NCBI GenBank assembly: GCA_903891095.1
Contig: CAITDI010000043.1
Span: 1 to 64,000, forward strand
Source: an uncultured bacterium
Lineage (GTDB): Bacteria > Planctomycetota > Phycisphaerae > Phycisphaerales > SM1A02
Length of the DNA: 64,000 nucleotides
Direction of reading: 5' to 3'
Shown here: one piece after another, positions 41,829-53,146 of the stretch
Numbering within the stretch: the stretch's first letter is position 1
How the letters are laid out: every line of letters starts with the position of its first letter
The notes under the pieces: model-generated
What the model was told of the DNA's origin: nothing
The model's database searches: none
What the model saw: only the letters and a program-made list of their open reading frames with translations
Translations under genes and position numbers: made by a program

Positions 41829-44477
41829 GTGCCCTGCCATCGACTTGCCCGCCGCTTCGTTCGATCGCTGTCGGTTCTCGCGCTTGCCGCAGCCGCGGTC
41901 GCGCCCTTCGCGCCCGTGGACGAGGTCACGCCCGTCTTCACGCGGATCTCCCTCGTCGGCGCCGCGCACGCGCAGTCCGCACGCCAGATCGTCGCGGGTC
42001 CGATCACGACCAAGCGCTTCGAGCGGCTCGCGCAGCTGATGCTGTCGCCGACGCCCGAGGAGATGGCGGCGCTCGACCGGCTGCACGACCGCTACCTCGA
42101 GAAGTTCCGCGCGGAGATCGACGGCGAGATCACCGCGCTCGCATCCTCGATGACCGGCGGCATGCCGACGAAGGAGCAGTACGAGCGCTTCATGCGCGAC
42201 TCCGAGCGCGTGAGCGCGCGCATCGCCGACGCCGACAACGCGTTCTTCAACGCGGCGGCCGAGGCGGTCGCGGAGTCGCGTCGCGGCGGCATCGCGCGGT
42301 TCAAGAACGCGCGTGAGCGGCAGCGCGCGCTGTCGGGCATGGTGCGCTTTGCGCCGATGATGTTCGGCTCGGGCTCGGGGTTCGTCGACATCGCCGACAT
42401 GCTCGCGAACGAGCGCTACCTCAAGCGCGTGCCCGCGGAGGCGCGGCCGCAGCTCGATTCGTTCCTCGCCACGCAGGAGACGCGCGTGCTCGTGCAGGCG
42501 CGCAGCTTCGGCGGCGAGACGCGCGACGCGCTCGGCAAGTACTTCGACATCATGGTGGCGATGATGTCGCCAGTCGCGCCTGAGAACTCGGAAACGCCGC
42601 CCGCGGTCGGACCCGATGGCCAGCCCGCTGAGACGGCTGGCGAGACGCGCATGCGCGCGCTCTCGAAGGCGATGGCCGATCTCGGCAAGCCGATCCGCAA
42701 GGTGCTGCGCGCGAACCACGCGGACAACCGCGCCGCCGCCGCGCAGCTCGCGGCGATCATGGGGCGCGCGGCTGCGAACGAGTTCCGCTGCGACCTGGCG
42801 ATGCGTGAGATCGGATCCGCGGCGTATCGAATCGGAGTGCAGCTCGACGGCGCCGAGATCCGCAAGGTCGCCGCGCGCATTCGCCGCGATCGCGAGCTTG
42901 GCGACGAGGCGCGCGCGGAGATCGACGCGATCCTCGAGCGCTGGCACGGCGAGCGCGCCGATGCGCTCGAGGCGATCGTGGCCCAACTGGATGCAAGCGA
43001 ACGAGGCGTGGATCGCTCTGGTCGGGACATCGCACTCGGCGGCGACGATGCACCGGGCTTCGACGCCGAGAAGGCCGCGAAGCCGATCGCCGCCGCGAAC
43101 GACCGCGCGATCGCCGCGCTCGTCGCGTTGCTCGGCGCGCGCGTGGAGGAGTACTTCGACAAGTTCGATGGCGGCATGGAGCCGGGGCTCGCTGCGGGCG
43201 CGCCGCGGTATTCGCCCAAGGATCCCGACCAGACCGAGGACGACAAGGCCGAAACCGAGCGCATGATGCGCGCGTCGTTTTCCGCGTCGACCATTCAGCC
43301 GATCGAGGCGGCGCGCATCGCCGAGTTGATGGTGCTGTCCGGCGGCGACACCGCCACGGCGCTGCCCGTGATCGAGGGCGTGCGCGATGCGTGGGAGTCG
43401 TCGCAGTGGGAGCCGCGCATCAAGCCGCTGGTCGAACGATGCGACGCGCTGGATGCGAAATGGCAGGAATCCGACGACGAAGGCAATCGCCGCGCCGATC
43501 GCGCCGTCCTCGAGCAGAAGCAGGCGACGGAGCTCGAGATCGCAACCGCCGCGATCACGCTCGAAGGCGCGCTGATGGGCGACATCGCCGGCGCCCTCGG
43601 GCTCGACGCGGCCGATCCCGCCTTGCTGCTCGCCAAGCTCGAGCGCGTCGAGTGGCTCGGCGAGGCATATAGCGACGGAACCACTGCACGCGTGTCGTCG
43701 CCCGCGCGGATGTTCGCGCTCGTCAAGGCGAAGCCCGAGGAAGTGCGCGCCGCGATGGAAGGCGCGCGCACCGAGTGGACGGCGCTCGCGGCCGAGATCG
43801 GCGTCGCGTTCAAGGAGCAGCTTGCGATCGAGACGCAGCTTGCGGCGTTGCAGTCCGGAGCGGCGCAGAGCGCGCGCTTCGAGGATGGCGGCACGCGCTG
43901 GGCGAAGGAGTTCGGCCGCCTCAACGGCTCGCTTCGCGAGCAGCGCAAGAAGTGGGTCGACCGCGTGACGCAGGTGTTCGACGCGGCGTGCGACAAGGCC
44001 TTCACCGAGGCCGACCGGCGCGAGGCGTTCAAGCGTGCGCGCATCCACGCGACCTATCCCGAGATGTACGGCCCGTCGGAGTGCGCCGAGCGCGAACTGA
44101 CCGACGCGCTCGCGCTGCACGAACTGACCGACGACCAGCGCGCGAAGATCGAGGCGCTGCGCGCGGAGTACGTCGCGGTGTTCGACGCGCTGACCACGAG
44201 CATCGTCGGAAAGTCCGGCAACGACGAGCTGTTCGGCCTTTCAGGCGACAACGCCGAGGCGTTCAAGGAGTACGCGCGCAAGCAGTCGGAACTCGAGCAG
44301 CTCACGTTCGACCGCAAGCAGCGCACCCAGAAGCTGCTCGCCGAACTCCGCCGCGTGCTCGGCCCCGAGCGCGCGAAGCTCGTGCGCGGGCTTTCCGGCT
44401 CGGACGACGCCAAGACGGAACGCGGAGCGGCCGACGGCATCGAGGTGTTCGGGTTCGAGGAAGAAGACGACGATTGA
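41829..44477 (+). CDS. Large exported helical protein with LTxxQ-like segments
   Basis: An 882-residue protein with a signal peptide ending near AAHAQS (about residue 50). The mature protein is almost wholly helical and charged, and segments resembling Spy/CpxP LTxxQ motifs recur: LSPTPEEMAALDRLHDRYLE near residue 73, a similar pattern in LGDEARAEIDAILERW near 357, and LTDDQRAKIEALRAEYVAVF near 764. The C terminus is very acidic (GFEEEDDD). I recognise no enzyme domain. A periplasmic chaperone or structural role is inferred from the repeats only. It is followed by glpK after 19 bases. Confidence 0.68.
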   Translation: MPCHRLARRFVRSLSVLALAAAAVAPFAPVDEVTPVFTRISLVGAAHAQSARQIVAGPITTKRFERLAQLMLSPTPEEMAALDRLHDRYLEKFRAEIDGEITALASSMTGGMPTKEQYERFMRDSERVSARIADADNAFFNAAAEAVAESRRGGIARFKNARERQRALSGMVRFAPMMFGSGSGFVDIADMLANERYLKRVPAEARPQLDSFLATQETRVLVQARSFGGETRDALGKYFDIMVAMMSPVAPENSETPPAVGPDGQPAETAGETRMRALSKAMADLGKPIRKVLRANHADNRAAAAQLAAIMGRAAANEFRCDLAMREIGSAAYRIGVQLDGAEIRKVAARIRRDRELGDEARAEIDAILERWHGERADALEAIVAQLDASERGVDRSGRDIALGGDDAPGFDAEKAAKPIAAANDRAIAALVALLGARVEEYFDKFDGGMEPGLAAGAPRYSPKDPDQTEDDKAETERMMRASFSASTIQPIEAARIAELMVLSGGDTATALPVIEGVRDAWESSQWEPRIKPLVERCDALDAKWQESDDEGNRRADRAVLEQKQATELEIATAAITLEGALMGDIAGALGLDAADPALLLAKLERVEWLGEAYSDGTTARVSSPARMFALVKAKPEEVRAAMEGARTEWTALAAEIGVAFKEQLAIETQLAALQSGAAQSARFEDGGTRWAKEFGRLNGSLREQRKKWVDRVTQVFDAACDKAFTEADRREAFKRARIHATYPEMYGPSECAERELTDALALHELTDDQRAKIEALRAEYVAVFDALTTSIVGKSGNDELFGLSGDNAEAFKEYARKQSELEQLTFDRKQRTQKLLAELRRVLGPERAKLVRGLSGSDDAKTERGAADGIEVFGFEEEDDD

Positions 44478-44496
44478 TCGCGAACTGGTTCGACGC

Positions 44497-46050
<1,554 letters not shown>

Positions 46051-46086
46051 ACCGTCACGCTCGTACGCACGCGGAAATTCCCTCAC

Positions 46087-47673
46087 ATGAAGCGCCCCTT
46101 CGAACGCTCCGCGCAGATCGCATCGCTTGAATCGCTCGAGTTCGACCTGCTGGTCGTCGGTGGCGGCGCGACGGGCCTCGGCGTCGCGGTCGACGCCGCG
46201 CGCCGCGGATACCGCACCGCGCTCATCGAGGCGTCCGACTTTGCCAAGGCGACGAGCTCGCGCAGCACCAAGCTCGTGCACGGCGGCGTGCGCTATCTCG
46301 AGCAGATGCACTTCGGTCTCGTGAGCGAGGCGCTCGAGGAGCGCGCGATCCTGTGCGCGAACGCGCCGCATCTCGTGCACGACCTGTGCTTTGTCGTGCC
46401 GCGCTACCACTGGTGGGAAGGCCCGTTCTACGGCGCGGGGCTCAAGCTCTACGACGCGCTCGCGGGCAAGCGCAACCTCGGCAAGTGCCGCATGCTGTCG
46501 CGCGAGGAGACGATCCGCGCGATTCCCGGCGTGCGCGAGGAGCAGCTCTCGGGCGGCATCGAGTACCACGATGCGCAGTTCGACGACGCGCGCATGGCGC
46601 TGGCGCTTGCGCGCACGGCGGCGGCGAACGGCGCGAGCATCGCGAATTTCGTGCGCTGCACAGGGCTCATCAAGGACGACGGCCAGGTCGTCGGCGTCGA
46701 GGCGCGCGACATGGAGACGGGCCGCGAGTTCCGCATCCGCGCGTCGATCGTGGTCAACGCGACGGGCGTGTTTGCCGACGAGATCCGCCGCGCCGACGAT
46801 CCCGCGGCCAAGCAGTCGGTGGCGCCGTCGCGCGGCGTGCACATCGTGCTGCCGCGCGCGTTTCTCCCGTCGGACCACGCGATCATGGTGCCGCACACCG
46901 ACGATGGCCGCGTGCTCTACGTGATCCCGTGGCACGGGCGCACGCTGCTCGGCACGACCGACACCGAGGTCAAGGACGCCGAGCTCGAGCCGCGCGCGAG
47001 CGACGAGGACATCGAGTTCATCATGCGCAACGCGGGGCGCTACCTCGCGCAAGCGCCGACGCGCAGCGACATCCTGTCGGTGTTCGCGGGGCTGCGGCCG
47101 CTCGTGCGCCACGACGGCGCTGGCGCGACCAAGCAGATCTCGCGCGAGCACGCGATCGAGGTCTCGAAGAGCGGGCTCGTGACCGTGACCGGCGGCAAGT
47201 GGACGACCTACCGCCGCATGGCCGCCGAGGTCGTCGCCGTCGCCGCCGAGACGGCGGGCCTCGAGGTGCGGGTCTCGACCACGGAAACCCTGCACATCCA
47301 CGGCTACGACGCCAACGCCGGCGTCGAGGCGGGCCTGCCCGACGCGCGCCGCATGTACGGCAGCGACCGCCACGAGCTCGACAAGATCGAGCGCGCCGAC
47401 CGCCTGCTCTCGGCGCCGATGCACGGAAACCTCGCGGTCACGCAGTCGGAGATCATCTTCGCCGCGCGCAACGAGATGGCGCGCACGGTCGACGACGTGC
47501 TTTCGCGGCGCACGCGCTCGATCCTGCTCGACGCGCGTGCGTCGATCGAGATCGCCGACGAGACCGCGCGGCTCATGGGCCGCGAGCTCGGCTGGGACGC
47601 GCAGCGCATCGCGGCGAGCGCGGCGGAGTTCAAGGCGATCGCGCGCGGCTATCTGCCCGAAGTTCATGCCTGA
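46087..47673 (+). CDS. glpD: Glycerol-3-phosphate dehydrogenase (FAD)
   Basis: FAD-dependent oxidation of glycerol 3-phosphate to dihydroxyacetone phosphate, passing electrons to quinone. The 528-residue product has the dinucleotide motif DLLVVGGGATGLGVAVDAARRG, then SSRSTKLVHGGVRYLEQ, TGVFADEIRR, GRTLLGTTDTEV and VTGGKWTTYRRMA, all diagnostic. It follows glpK, so the two genes form a glycerol catabolism operon. The large secreted protein gene begins 39 bases later. Confidence 0.96.
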   Translation: MKRPFERSAQIASLESLEFDLLVVGGGATGLGVAVDAARRGYRTALIEASDFAKATSSRSTKLVHGGVRYLEQMHFGLVSEALEERAILCANAPHLVHDLCFVVPRYHWWEGPFYGAGLKLYDALAGKRNLGKCRMLSREETIRAIPGVREEQLSGGIEYHDAQFDDARMALALARTAAANGASIANFVRCTGLIKDDGQVVGVEARDMETGREFRIRASIVVNATGVFADEIRRADDPAAKQSVAPSRGVHIVLPRAFLPSDHAIMVPHTDDGRVLYVIPWHGRTLLGTTDTEVKDAELEPRASDEDIEFIMRNAGRYLAQAPTRSDILSVFAGLRPLVRHDGAGATKQISREHAIEVSKSGLVTVTGGKWTTYRRMAAEVVAVAAETAGLEVRVSTTETLHIHGYDANAGVEAGLPDARRMYGSDRHELDKIERADRLLSAPMHGNLAVTQSEIIFAARNEMARTVDDVLSRRTRSILLDARASIEIADETARLMGRELGWDAQRIAASAAEFKAIARGYLPEVHA

Positions 47674-47711
47674 CTTCCGCGCCTGACGCGCGTGCTACGC
47701 TTCGCGTCTCC

Positions 47712-49775
47712 ATGCTGCTTTCCATCATGACCATCACGACGCGCCGCACCGTGGTCCAGCGTGCATCCGCACTCGCAGTCGCGGTTGCTGCCGCGGGGAT
47801 CGCGTGTTCCGCCAGCGCGCAGGCGCCCGCGCCGCAGGCGGCGCAGCAACAGCAGCAGCCGCAGCAGACGCCGTGGCCGATCCTGCTCGGCTTCCGCACC
47901 GCCGCGCTCGAGCGCAGCTGGCCGATCACCGACCAGGTCGTGCTCGTGCCCGATGCGCGCACCTATCTCGACGAGATCTCCAAGTGGAGCGAGCACGCGC
48001 ACTGGCCCGTGCTGATCGAGGACGACTTCTACGCGCCGCTCTTCGTGCGCGGCTTTGCGCCCAAGCGCGTGGTGCGCCGCGCGTCGGTCGGCGCGATGCC
48101 CGCCGACCGCGCCGAGCGCGAGAAGCTCATCTCCGCGAGCGTGGCCGACGCCATCGCCGACGGCGCGGCCGATGTCCTCGGCGCGTGCGTCAAGCGCGCG
48201 GTGCCGCCGTCGATGGTCGTGCTCACCGACGCGATGGATCCCGCGTGGACCGCCGCCGCCGCGCTCGCCGCGGGCCGCTGCGGCGCGCTTTCTTTCTCGC
48301 ATGAAACCTACGGCGTGCCGAGCGCCACGCTCGACGCGGCCGCGTTCAAGCGCCTCGACGACGAGCTCAAGTCCGCCGCCGACCGCACCGCGCTCCAGTG
48401 GAAGGGCCTCGGCGACGCGATCGACGCGTTCGTGATCTGCCGCGATGTGCCGTGGAAGGCGACGCCCGACCTGCCGCCCGGCGCGCGCATCGAGTTCAAC
48501 ACGGGGCCGTTCCCGACCAAGCCCGGGCAGCCGATCGCGACGTTCGACGCGCTCGCGCGTCATTCCGACGGCGCGTGGTGGGCGATGGGCAGCGGCATCT
48601 TCGGCAGCGAGGTGCGCAGCGCGTACGTCGCGATGAGCTCGCTCTTCGCGCCGCGCACGACCGCGTGGCTCGTGCACACCTACGACGGCGGCGATCCGTG
48701 GCAGAAGTACGACATCGCGCCCGCAGCCGAGGCGCTCGAGAAGCAGGGCTTCCTCACGCAGAGCTGGACGCGCGACCGCGCCAACCTCGACGCGTGGCGC
48801 ATGATCCTGATGGGCGGCTTTGGCGGCGATGTGCTGTTCGTGAACTCGCACGGCGTGTCGAGCCAGTTCGGCCTGCACGCGGGCGGGACCGCGAACGTCG
48901 GCGACGTGCCGCTGTTCGACCGGCCGCCGATGGTGCACTTCCTGCATTCGTTCTCGCTCGAGAACCCCAACGTCGACGACTCGGTCGGCGGGCGATTCAT
49001 CGAGAACGGCGCGTACGCGTACTTCGGCTCGGTGTACGAGCCGCTGCTGCCGGCGTTCACGCCGCCCGGGCTCCTCGCGGCACGCGGCGGCGCGCTCATC
49101 CCGTTCCTGATCTCGGCGCGCTCGATGGAAGGGCCGTTCATCCGACCGTGGCGCACATGCGGGTACGGCGATCCGCTCGCGCTGCTCGCGACGCCCGCAA
49201 AGCTCGGGCTCGTGCGCGTCGACGCGGGTTCTGGCGACGGGCTCACCGCGCTGCACGCGAGCGCGAACGAGGCGCTCGCGCGGTTCCGCGAAGCGAAGTC
49301 GCCGAGCGCGGCTGACGCAGCGACGCTCGCGACGGGGCTCGTCGATGCGATCCGCGACCTCGAGCTCTGCGGCGACGACGACGCGGTGTCGAAGGCGTGG
49401 GATCTCGCGCTCACCACCGATCGTGCGGGCGACGCGGCGCGCTACGCGTTGGGCGCGCTCTTCCGCGCGCGCGATGTCGAGCGGTTCGCGGTCGCGTTCG
49501 CGAAGTCCACGCACAAGACCGGCGACGAATCCCGCGCCGCGCGCAACATGCTCTGGCATCTCTTCCTGCCGCGGATCGCGACGCTCGAGGACAAGCGCTT
49601 TTGCGCGCTGCTCGGGCGCTATCCGCGCGGGCGCGACGCGTCGATCGACCTCGCGATGATCAAGCCGGCCGTGCTGCGCCTGCTCGGCAAGCCCGCGTGG
49701 GACACGATCTGCGACGCGGCGATCCGCGAGACGGATCTGCCCATGATCAAGGCGAAGATTGATTCACTTCGTTGA
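47712..49775 (+). CDS. Large Tat-type exported protein, possible caspase-like fold
   Basis: A 687-residue protein. The N terminus TTRRTVVQRASALAVAVAA carries a twin arginine and hydrophobic core, so Tat export is likely, followed by a Gln-rich linker. The middle contains DVLFVNSHGVSSQFGLHAGG, then VHFLHSFSLENPNVDDSVGG and NGAYAYFGSVYEPLLPAF. The HG motif followed by a strand, a small-residue motif and GAYAYFGSV resembles clan CD (gingipain-like) peptidases, but the catalytic cysteine position reads Ser. This is a fold-level guess. It overlaps the convergent SGNH gene by 12 bases. Confidence 0.6.
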   Translation: MLLSIMTITTRRTVVQRASALAVAVAAAGIACSASAQAPAPQAAQQQQQPQQTPWPILLGFRTAALERSWPITDQVVLVPDARTYLDEISKWSEHAHWPVLIEDDFYAPLFVRGFAPKRVVRRASVGAMPADRAEREKLISASVADAIADGAADVLGACVKRAVPPSMVVLTDAMDPAWTAAAALAAGRCGALSFSHETYGVPSATLDAAAFKRLDDELKSAADRTALQWKGLGDAIDAFVICRDVPWKATPDLPPGARIEFNTGPFPTKPGQPIATFDALARHSDGAWWAMGSGIFGSEVRSAYVAMSSLFAPRTTAWLVHTYDGGDPWQKYDIAPAAEALEKQGFLTQSWTRDRANLDAWRMILMGGFGGDVLFVNSHGVSSQFGLHAGGTANVGDVPLFDRPPMVHFLHSFSLENPNVDDSVGGRFIENGAYAYFGSVYEPLLPAFTPPGLLAARGGALIPFLISARSMEGPFIRPWRTCGYGDPLALLATPAKLGLVRVDAGSGDGLTALHASANEALARFREAKSPSAADAATLATGLVDAIRDLELCGDDDAVSKAWDLALTTDRAGDAARYALGALFRARDVERFAVAFAKSTHKTGDESRAARNMLWHLFLPRIATLEDKRFCALLGRYPRGRDASIDLAMIKPAVLRLLGKPAWDTICDAAIRETDLPMIKAKIDSLR

Positions 49776-50738
49776 GCTGCCGGCGGGCGCGGGCACGGGC
49801 ACGGGAGCAGTCGCGGGCGTCGTTGCAGGCTTGTCGCGGAGGCCGCTCTTCTTGAGCTCGCCGCGGGCGCGCTCGATGGTGCCGATCGGCTCGGGCGTGC
49901 AGCCGTCGGGCGGGCAGTGCACGGCGGACTTGAGTTCCGCGGCGATCGCGCAACCGAGGCCCGCGAGGCCTTGCGCCGTGGGATGCAGCTCGTCGCGCTG
50001 CAGCAGCGGCGCGTCCTTGGTCGACTCGAGCTTGGTGCCGCAGATGTCGATCGCGTGCTTGTCCATGAGGTCGTGCTGGATCTGCGCGAGCGGGAACGGC
50101 CGCACATTGGGACGCGCCTTGGCCCACTCCGCGAGTCGCGCGTTGAGCCTGGCGGTCGTCTCAGGCGACGGCACCTGCTGCGGCGAGAGCATCTTGCCGA
50201 TCGCCCTGTGCATGTCGGGGATGTCGCCGACGATCATCGGAATCGACGCGTCGAACTGCTCGAGCTCCTTGAGCCCGAGCTCGAACTTTCGGATGCGGTC
50301 GTCCTCGCTCTTGACCGGCCCGCCGTCGGGCGCGTCGTCGCCGTAGCCGTACCAGAACAGGAAATCGAGCGCGACGACGCAGTCGGGCTTGAAGTCCTTC
50401 GCGCGCTTGGCCGCCTTGGCGCCGTTGGCGACCGGCGACATGAAGAAGAATCCGCTCGACATGTCGCTCGTGACCAGCTGCAGCTGAGGGCACGCGAGCT
50501 TGACCATGTCGGCAAGCCGAAAGCTGCCCGTGTAGTCGCCATCCGCGCGCTTGTCGTGCATCACGCAGCCGAAGCCCGCCGACGCGCTCGCGCCGATCAC
50601 GGCCACGCGGATGGGCTTGGGAGCGGCGGCAACAGCGGGGGCGGCGACCTGCGCAAACACCTCAGCTGGCATCGCGAACGCGGACGCAACCACAGACACG
50701 GCCAGAACAAGACGGACGACAGAGCGTGACATGCGCAT
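49764..50738 (-). CDS. Exported SGNH/GDSL-like hydrolase
   Basis: A 324-residue protein with a signal peptide (VVRLVLAVSVVASAFAMPAE). The block I motif is IGASASAGFG (nucleophile serine in GxSxSxG), and the C-terminal D-x-x-H is in RDELHPTAQGLAG, giving the SGNH catalytic Ser, Asp and His. The tail is Pro/Ala-rich (PATTPATAPVPVPAPAG). Such hydrolases act as esterases or acetyl/acyl removers on cell-surface glycans; the substrate is unknown. It is convergent with the Tat-type protein gene. Confidence 0.8.
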   Translation of the reverse strand: MRMSRSVVRLVLAVSVVASAFAMPAEVFAQVAAPAVAAAPKPIRVAVIGASASAGFGCVMHDKRADGDYTGSFRLADMVKLACPQLQLVTSDMSSGFFFMSPVANGAKAAKRAKDFKPDCVVALDFLFWYGYGDDAPDGGPVKSEDDRIRKFELGLKELEQFDASIPMIVGDIPDMHRAIGKMLSPQQVPSPETTARLNARLAEWAKARPNVRPFPLAQIQHDLMDKHAIDICGTKLESTKDAPLLQRDELHPTAQGLAGLGCAIAAELKSAVHCPPDGCTPEPIGTIERARGELKKSGLRDKPATTPATAPVPVPAPAGSSTK

Positions 50739-50806
50739 GAAGCCACTCTACGCGCGGAAATCGCTCCGCCACAGGAGACAACGCTCGCGCAGAGAATTTC
50801 CGCGCG

Positions 50807-50971
50807 CCGCGGTGAGGTCTCGCCAGATGTGATTCCGCCAGAGGAAGCGGCCGCAGCCGCGGTGAGGTCTCGCCAGAGGTGATTCCGCCAGAGGAAGCGG
50901 CCGCAGCCGCGGTGAGGTCTCGCCAGAGGTGATTCCGCCAGAGGAAGCGTCCGCAGCCGCGACCGCTCAGA
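50807..50971. repeat. 50-bp tandem repeat, about 3.3 copies
   Basis: Units GATTCCGCCAGAGGAAGCGG and its continuation recur at 50831, 50881 and 50931, 50 bases apart, with a partial copy upstream from about 50807. The last ends GCAGCCGCGACCGCTCA, whose reverse complement TGAGCGGTCGCGGCTGC matches the core of the repeats at 33231 and 62101. They fill the gap before the sucD stop codon. Confidence 0.88.
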
Positions 50972-50977
50972 TACGCC

Positions 50978-51919
50978 TCAGAGGCCGAGTGCCTTCGCCA
51001 TCGTCGAGCCGAGGTCGGCCGGGCTCTCCGCCACGGCGATGCCGCAGGCCTTGAGCGCGTCGATCTTCGCCTGCGCCGTGTCGTCGGCGCCGCCGATGAT
51101 CGCGCCCGCGTGACCCATGCGCTTGCCCTTCGGCGCGGTGCGGCCAGCGATAAAGCCGGCGACCGGCTTCTTCATGTTGGCCTTGATCCACTTGGCGGCC
51201 TCGACCTCGTCGGTGCCGCCGATCTCGCCGATCATGACCACGCCGTCGGTCTCGGGATCGTTGTTGAAGAGCTCGAGCGCCTCGATGAATCCGAGGCCGC
51301 GCACGGGGTCGCCGCCGATGCCGACGCAGGTCGACTGGCCGATGCCGCGCTGCGAGGTCTGCCAGACGGCTTCATAGGTCAGCGTGCCGGAGCGGCTGAC
51401 GATGCCGACGGCCTTGCCCGTCTTCGCGTCCTTGCGGTGCGTGTTGATGTAGCCCGGCATGATGCCGATCTTGCAGCCGCCCTCGAACTTCGCGGTCGGG
51501 CCTTCGCCCGAGACGCGCTTGCCCGGCGTGATCACGCCGGGGCAGTTGGGTCCGATGAGCGTCGACTTGGGGTACGCCTTGAGCGCTTCCTTGACGCGCA
51601 CCATGTCGTTGACGGGCACGCCTTCGGTGATCGCGCAGATCACGCGGATGCCCGCGGCCGCAGCCTCGAGGATCGCGTCGGCCGCGCCCGCGGGCGGGAC
51701 GAAGATCATGGTCGCGTCGGCGCCGGTGGCCTGCACGGCCTGCGCGACGGTGTCGAAGATCGGGAGGCCGTTCGCGTCCTTCTGGCCACCCTTGCCCGGC
51801 GTGACTCCGCCGACCATCTTGGTGCCGTAGTCGAAGCAGCCCTTGGTGTGCGAGGCGCCCGCGCTGCCGGTGATGCCCTGGCAGATGACTTTGGTGTTTC
51901 CGTCGACGAGAATGGCCAT
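50978..51919 (-). CDS. sucD: Succinyl-CoA synthetase alpha subunit
   Basis: TCA-cycle enzyme subunit that carries the phosphohistidine. The 313-residue product has [16 protein letters not shown] (CoA-binding N terminus), [28 protein letters not shown] and the active-site histidine in [12 protein letters not shown]. Short insertions occur around [13 protein letters not shown] and HRKDAKTGK. The beta subunit gene sucC is not adjacent, which is unusual because sucCD are commonly paired. It diverges from purM with 58 bases between them. Confidence 0.96.
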   Translation of the reverse strand: MAILVDGNTKVICQGITGSAGASHTKGCFDYGTKMVGGVTPGKGGQKDANGLPIFDTVAQAVQATGADATMIFVPPAGAADAILEAAAAGIRVICAITEGVPVNDMVRVKEALKAYPKSTLIGPNCPGVITPGKRVSGEGPTAKFEGGCKIGIMPGYINTHRKDAKTGKAVGIVSRSGTLTYEAVWQTSQRGIGQSTCVGIGGDPVRGLGFIEALELFNNDPETDGVVMIGEIGGTDEVEAAKWIKANMKKPVAGFIAGRTAPKGKRMGHAGAIIGGADDTAQAKIDALKACGIAVAESPADLGSTMAKALGL

Positions 51920-51977
51920 AGGGGGGGAGAGGATACACGACCTGCCCCTTCGCCGCAGCCGCTAAACTCGCGCGCCT

Positions 51978-53141
51978 ATGGCACGAACCGCCGCCCCCAA
52001 GAAGTTGTCCACGAAGTCGTCCACGAAGTCGTCCACGAAGCCGTCCGCCAAGCCGTCCACGCAGCGCAAGCCCGCCAAGAAGCCCCTCACCTACGCCGCC
52101 GCCGGCGTCGACATCGACGCGGGCGACGAGGTCGTCGACCGCATCAAGCCGATCGTGCGCCGGACGTACTCTCCGCGGGTCCTCGGCCTGCACGGCGCGT
52201 TCGCGGGCATGTTCAAGCTCAACGGCGCGGGTCGCAAGTACAAGGACCCCGTCCTGGTTGCGTGCACCGACGGCGTCGGCACCAAGGTCAAGCTGGCGGC
52301 GGAGTTCAAGATCTACGACCGCGTCGGCATCGACTGCGTCGCGATGAATGTGAACGACCTCATCGTGCAGGGCGCGGAGCCGCTGTTCTTCCTCGACTAC
52401 CTCGGCCTGTCCAAGCTCGATCCCGTCGACACCACCGCGATGATCGCGGGCGTGGCCAAGGGCTGCGAGATCGCCGGCTGCGCGCTCATCGGCGGCGAGT
52501 GCGCCGAGATGCCCGACATCTACGCGCCGGGCGACTTCGATGTCGCGGGCTTCTGCGTCGGCGTCGTCGAGAACGCGCGCACCAAGTCGCAGCCCAAGGT
52601 CAAGGACGGCGATGTGATCATCGGCCTGCCTTCGAGCGGCGTGCATTCCAACGGCTACACGCTCGTGCGCCGCATCGTCAAGGACGCGAAGCTCAGCTAC
52701 ACCAAGAAGTACGCCGAGCTCGGCGGCCAGCGGCTCATCGACGTGCTCCTCGAGCCGACGCGCATCTACGCGAAGGAGATCATCGGTCTCCTCAACAGCC
52801 TCGAGAAGTCGCACGGCACGAAGAAGCCCGCGATCAGCGGCATGGCGCACATCACCGGCGGCGGCCTGCCCGGCAACGTCTGCCGCGCGCTCGGCAACGA
52901 CGTCGACGCGGTGATCTACACCAAGTCGTGGGACGCGAACCCGATCTTCCCGTTCCTGCAGAAGCACGGCGGCGTGGAGACTTCGGAGATGTACCGCGTG
53001 TTCAACATGGGCATCGGCTACACGATCATCGTGCGGCCCGATGCGGCCGCGGCCGTTCTCAAGGCGCTCAAGAAGCTCGGCGAGAAGCCGATGCTGATCG
53101 GCGTGATCGAGAAGGGCAAGGGCGACGTGCGGATGGTGTGA
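51978..53141 (+). CDS. purM: Phosphoribosylformylglycinamidine cyclo-ligase (AIR synthetase)
   Basis: Purine biosynthesis step converting FGAM to AIR with ATP. The 387-residue product has TYAAAGVDIDAGDEVVDRIK, the DGVGTKVKLAAEF loop, CVAMNVNDLIVQGAEPLFFL, GGECAEMPDIYAPGDFDVAG and the C-terminal ISGMAHITGGGLPGNV. The first 37 residues are an unusual Lys/Ser/Thr-rich tail (KLSTKSSTKSSTKPSAKPST) encoded by short DNA repeats; the conserved protein starts at about LTYAAAGV. It diverges from sucD and is followed by a large tandem repeat region. Confidence 0.96.
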   Translation: MARTAAPKKLSTKSSTKSSTKPSAKPSTQRKPAKKPLTYAAAGVDIDAGDEVVDRIKPIVRRTYSPRVLGLHGAFAGMFKLNGAGRKYKDPVLVACTDGVGTKVKLAAEFKIYDRVGIDCVAMNVNDLIVQGAEPLFFLDYLGLSKLDPVDTTAMIAGVAKGCEIAGCALIGGECAEMPDIYAPGDFDVAGFCVGVVENARTKSQPKVKDGDVIIGLPSSGVHSNGYTLVRRIVKDAKLSYTKKYAELGGQRLIDVLLEPTRIYAKEIIGLLNSLEKSHGTKKPAISGMAHITGGGLPGNVCRALGNDVDAVIYTKSWDANPIFPFLQKHGGVETSEMYRVFNMGIGYTIIVRPDAAAAVLKALKKLGEKPMLIGVIEKGKGDVRMV

Positions 53142-53146
53142 GTGGA

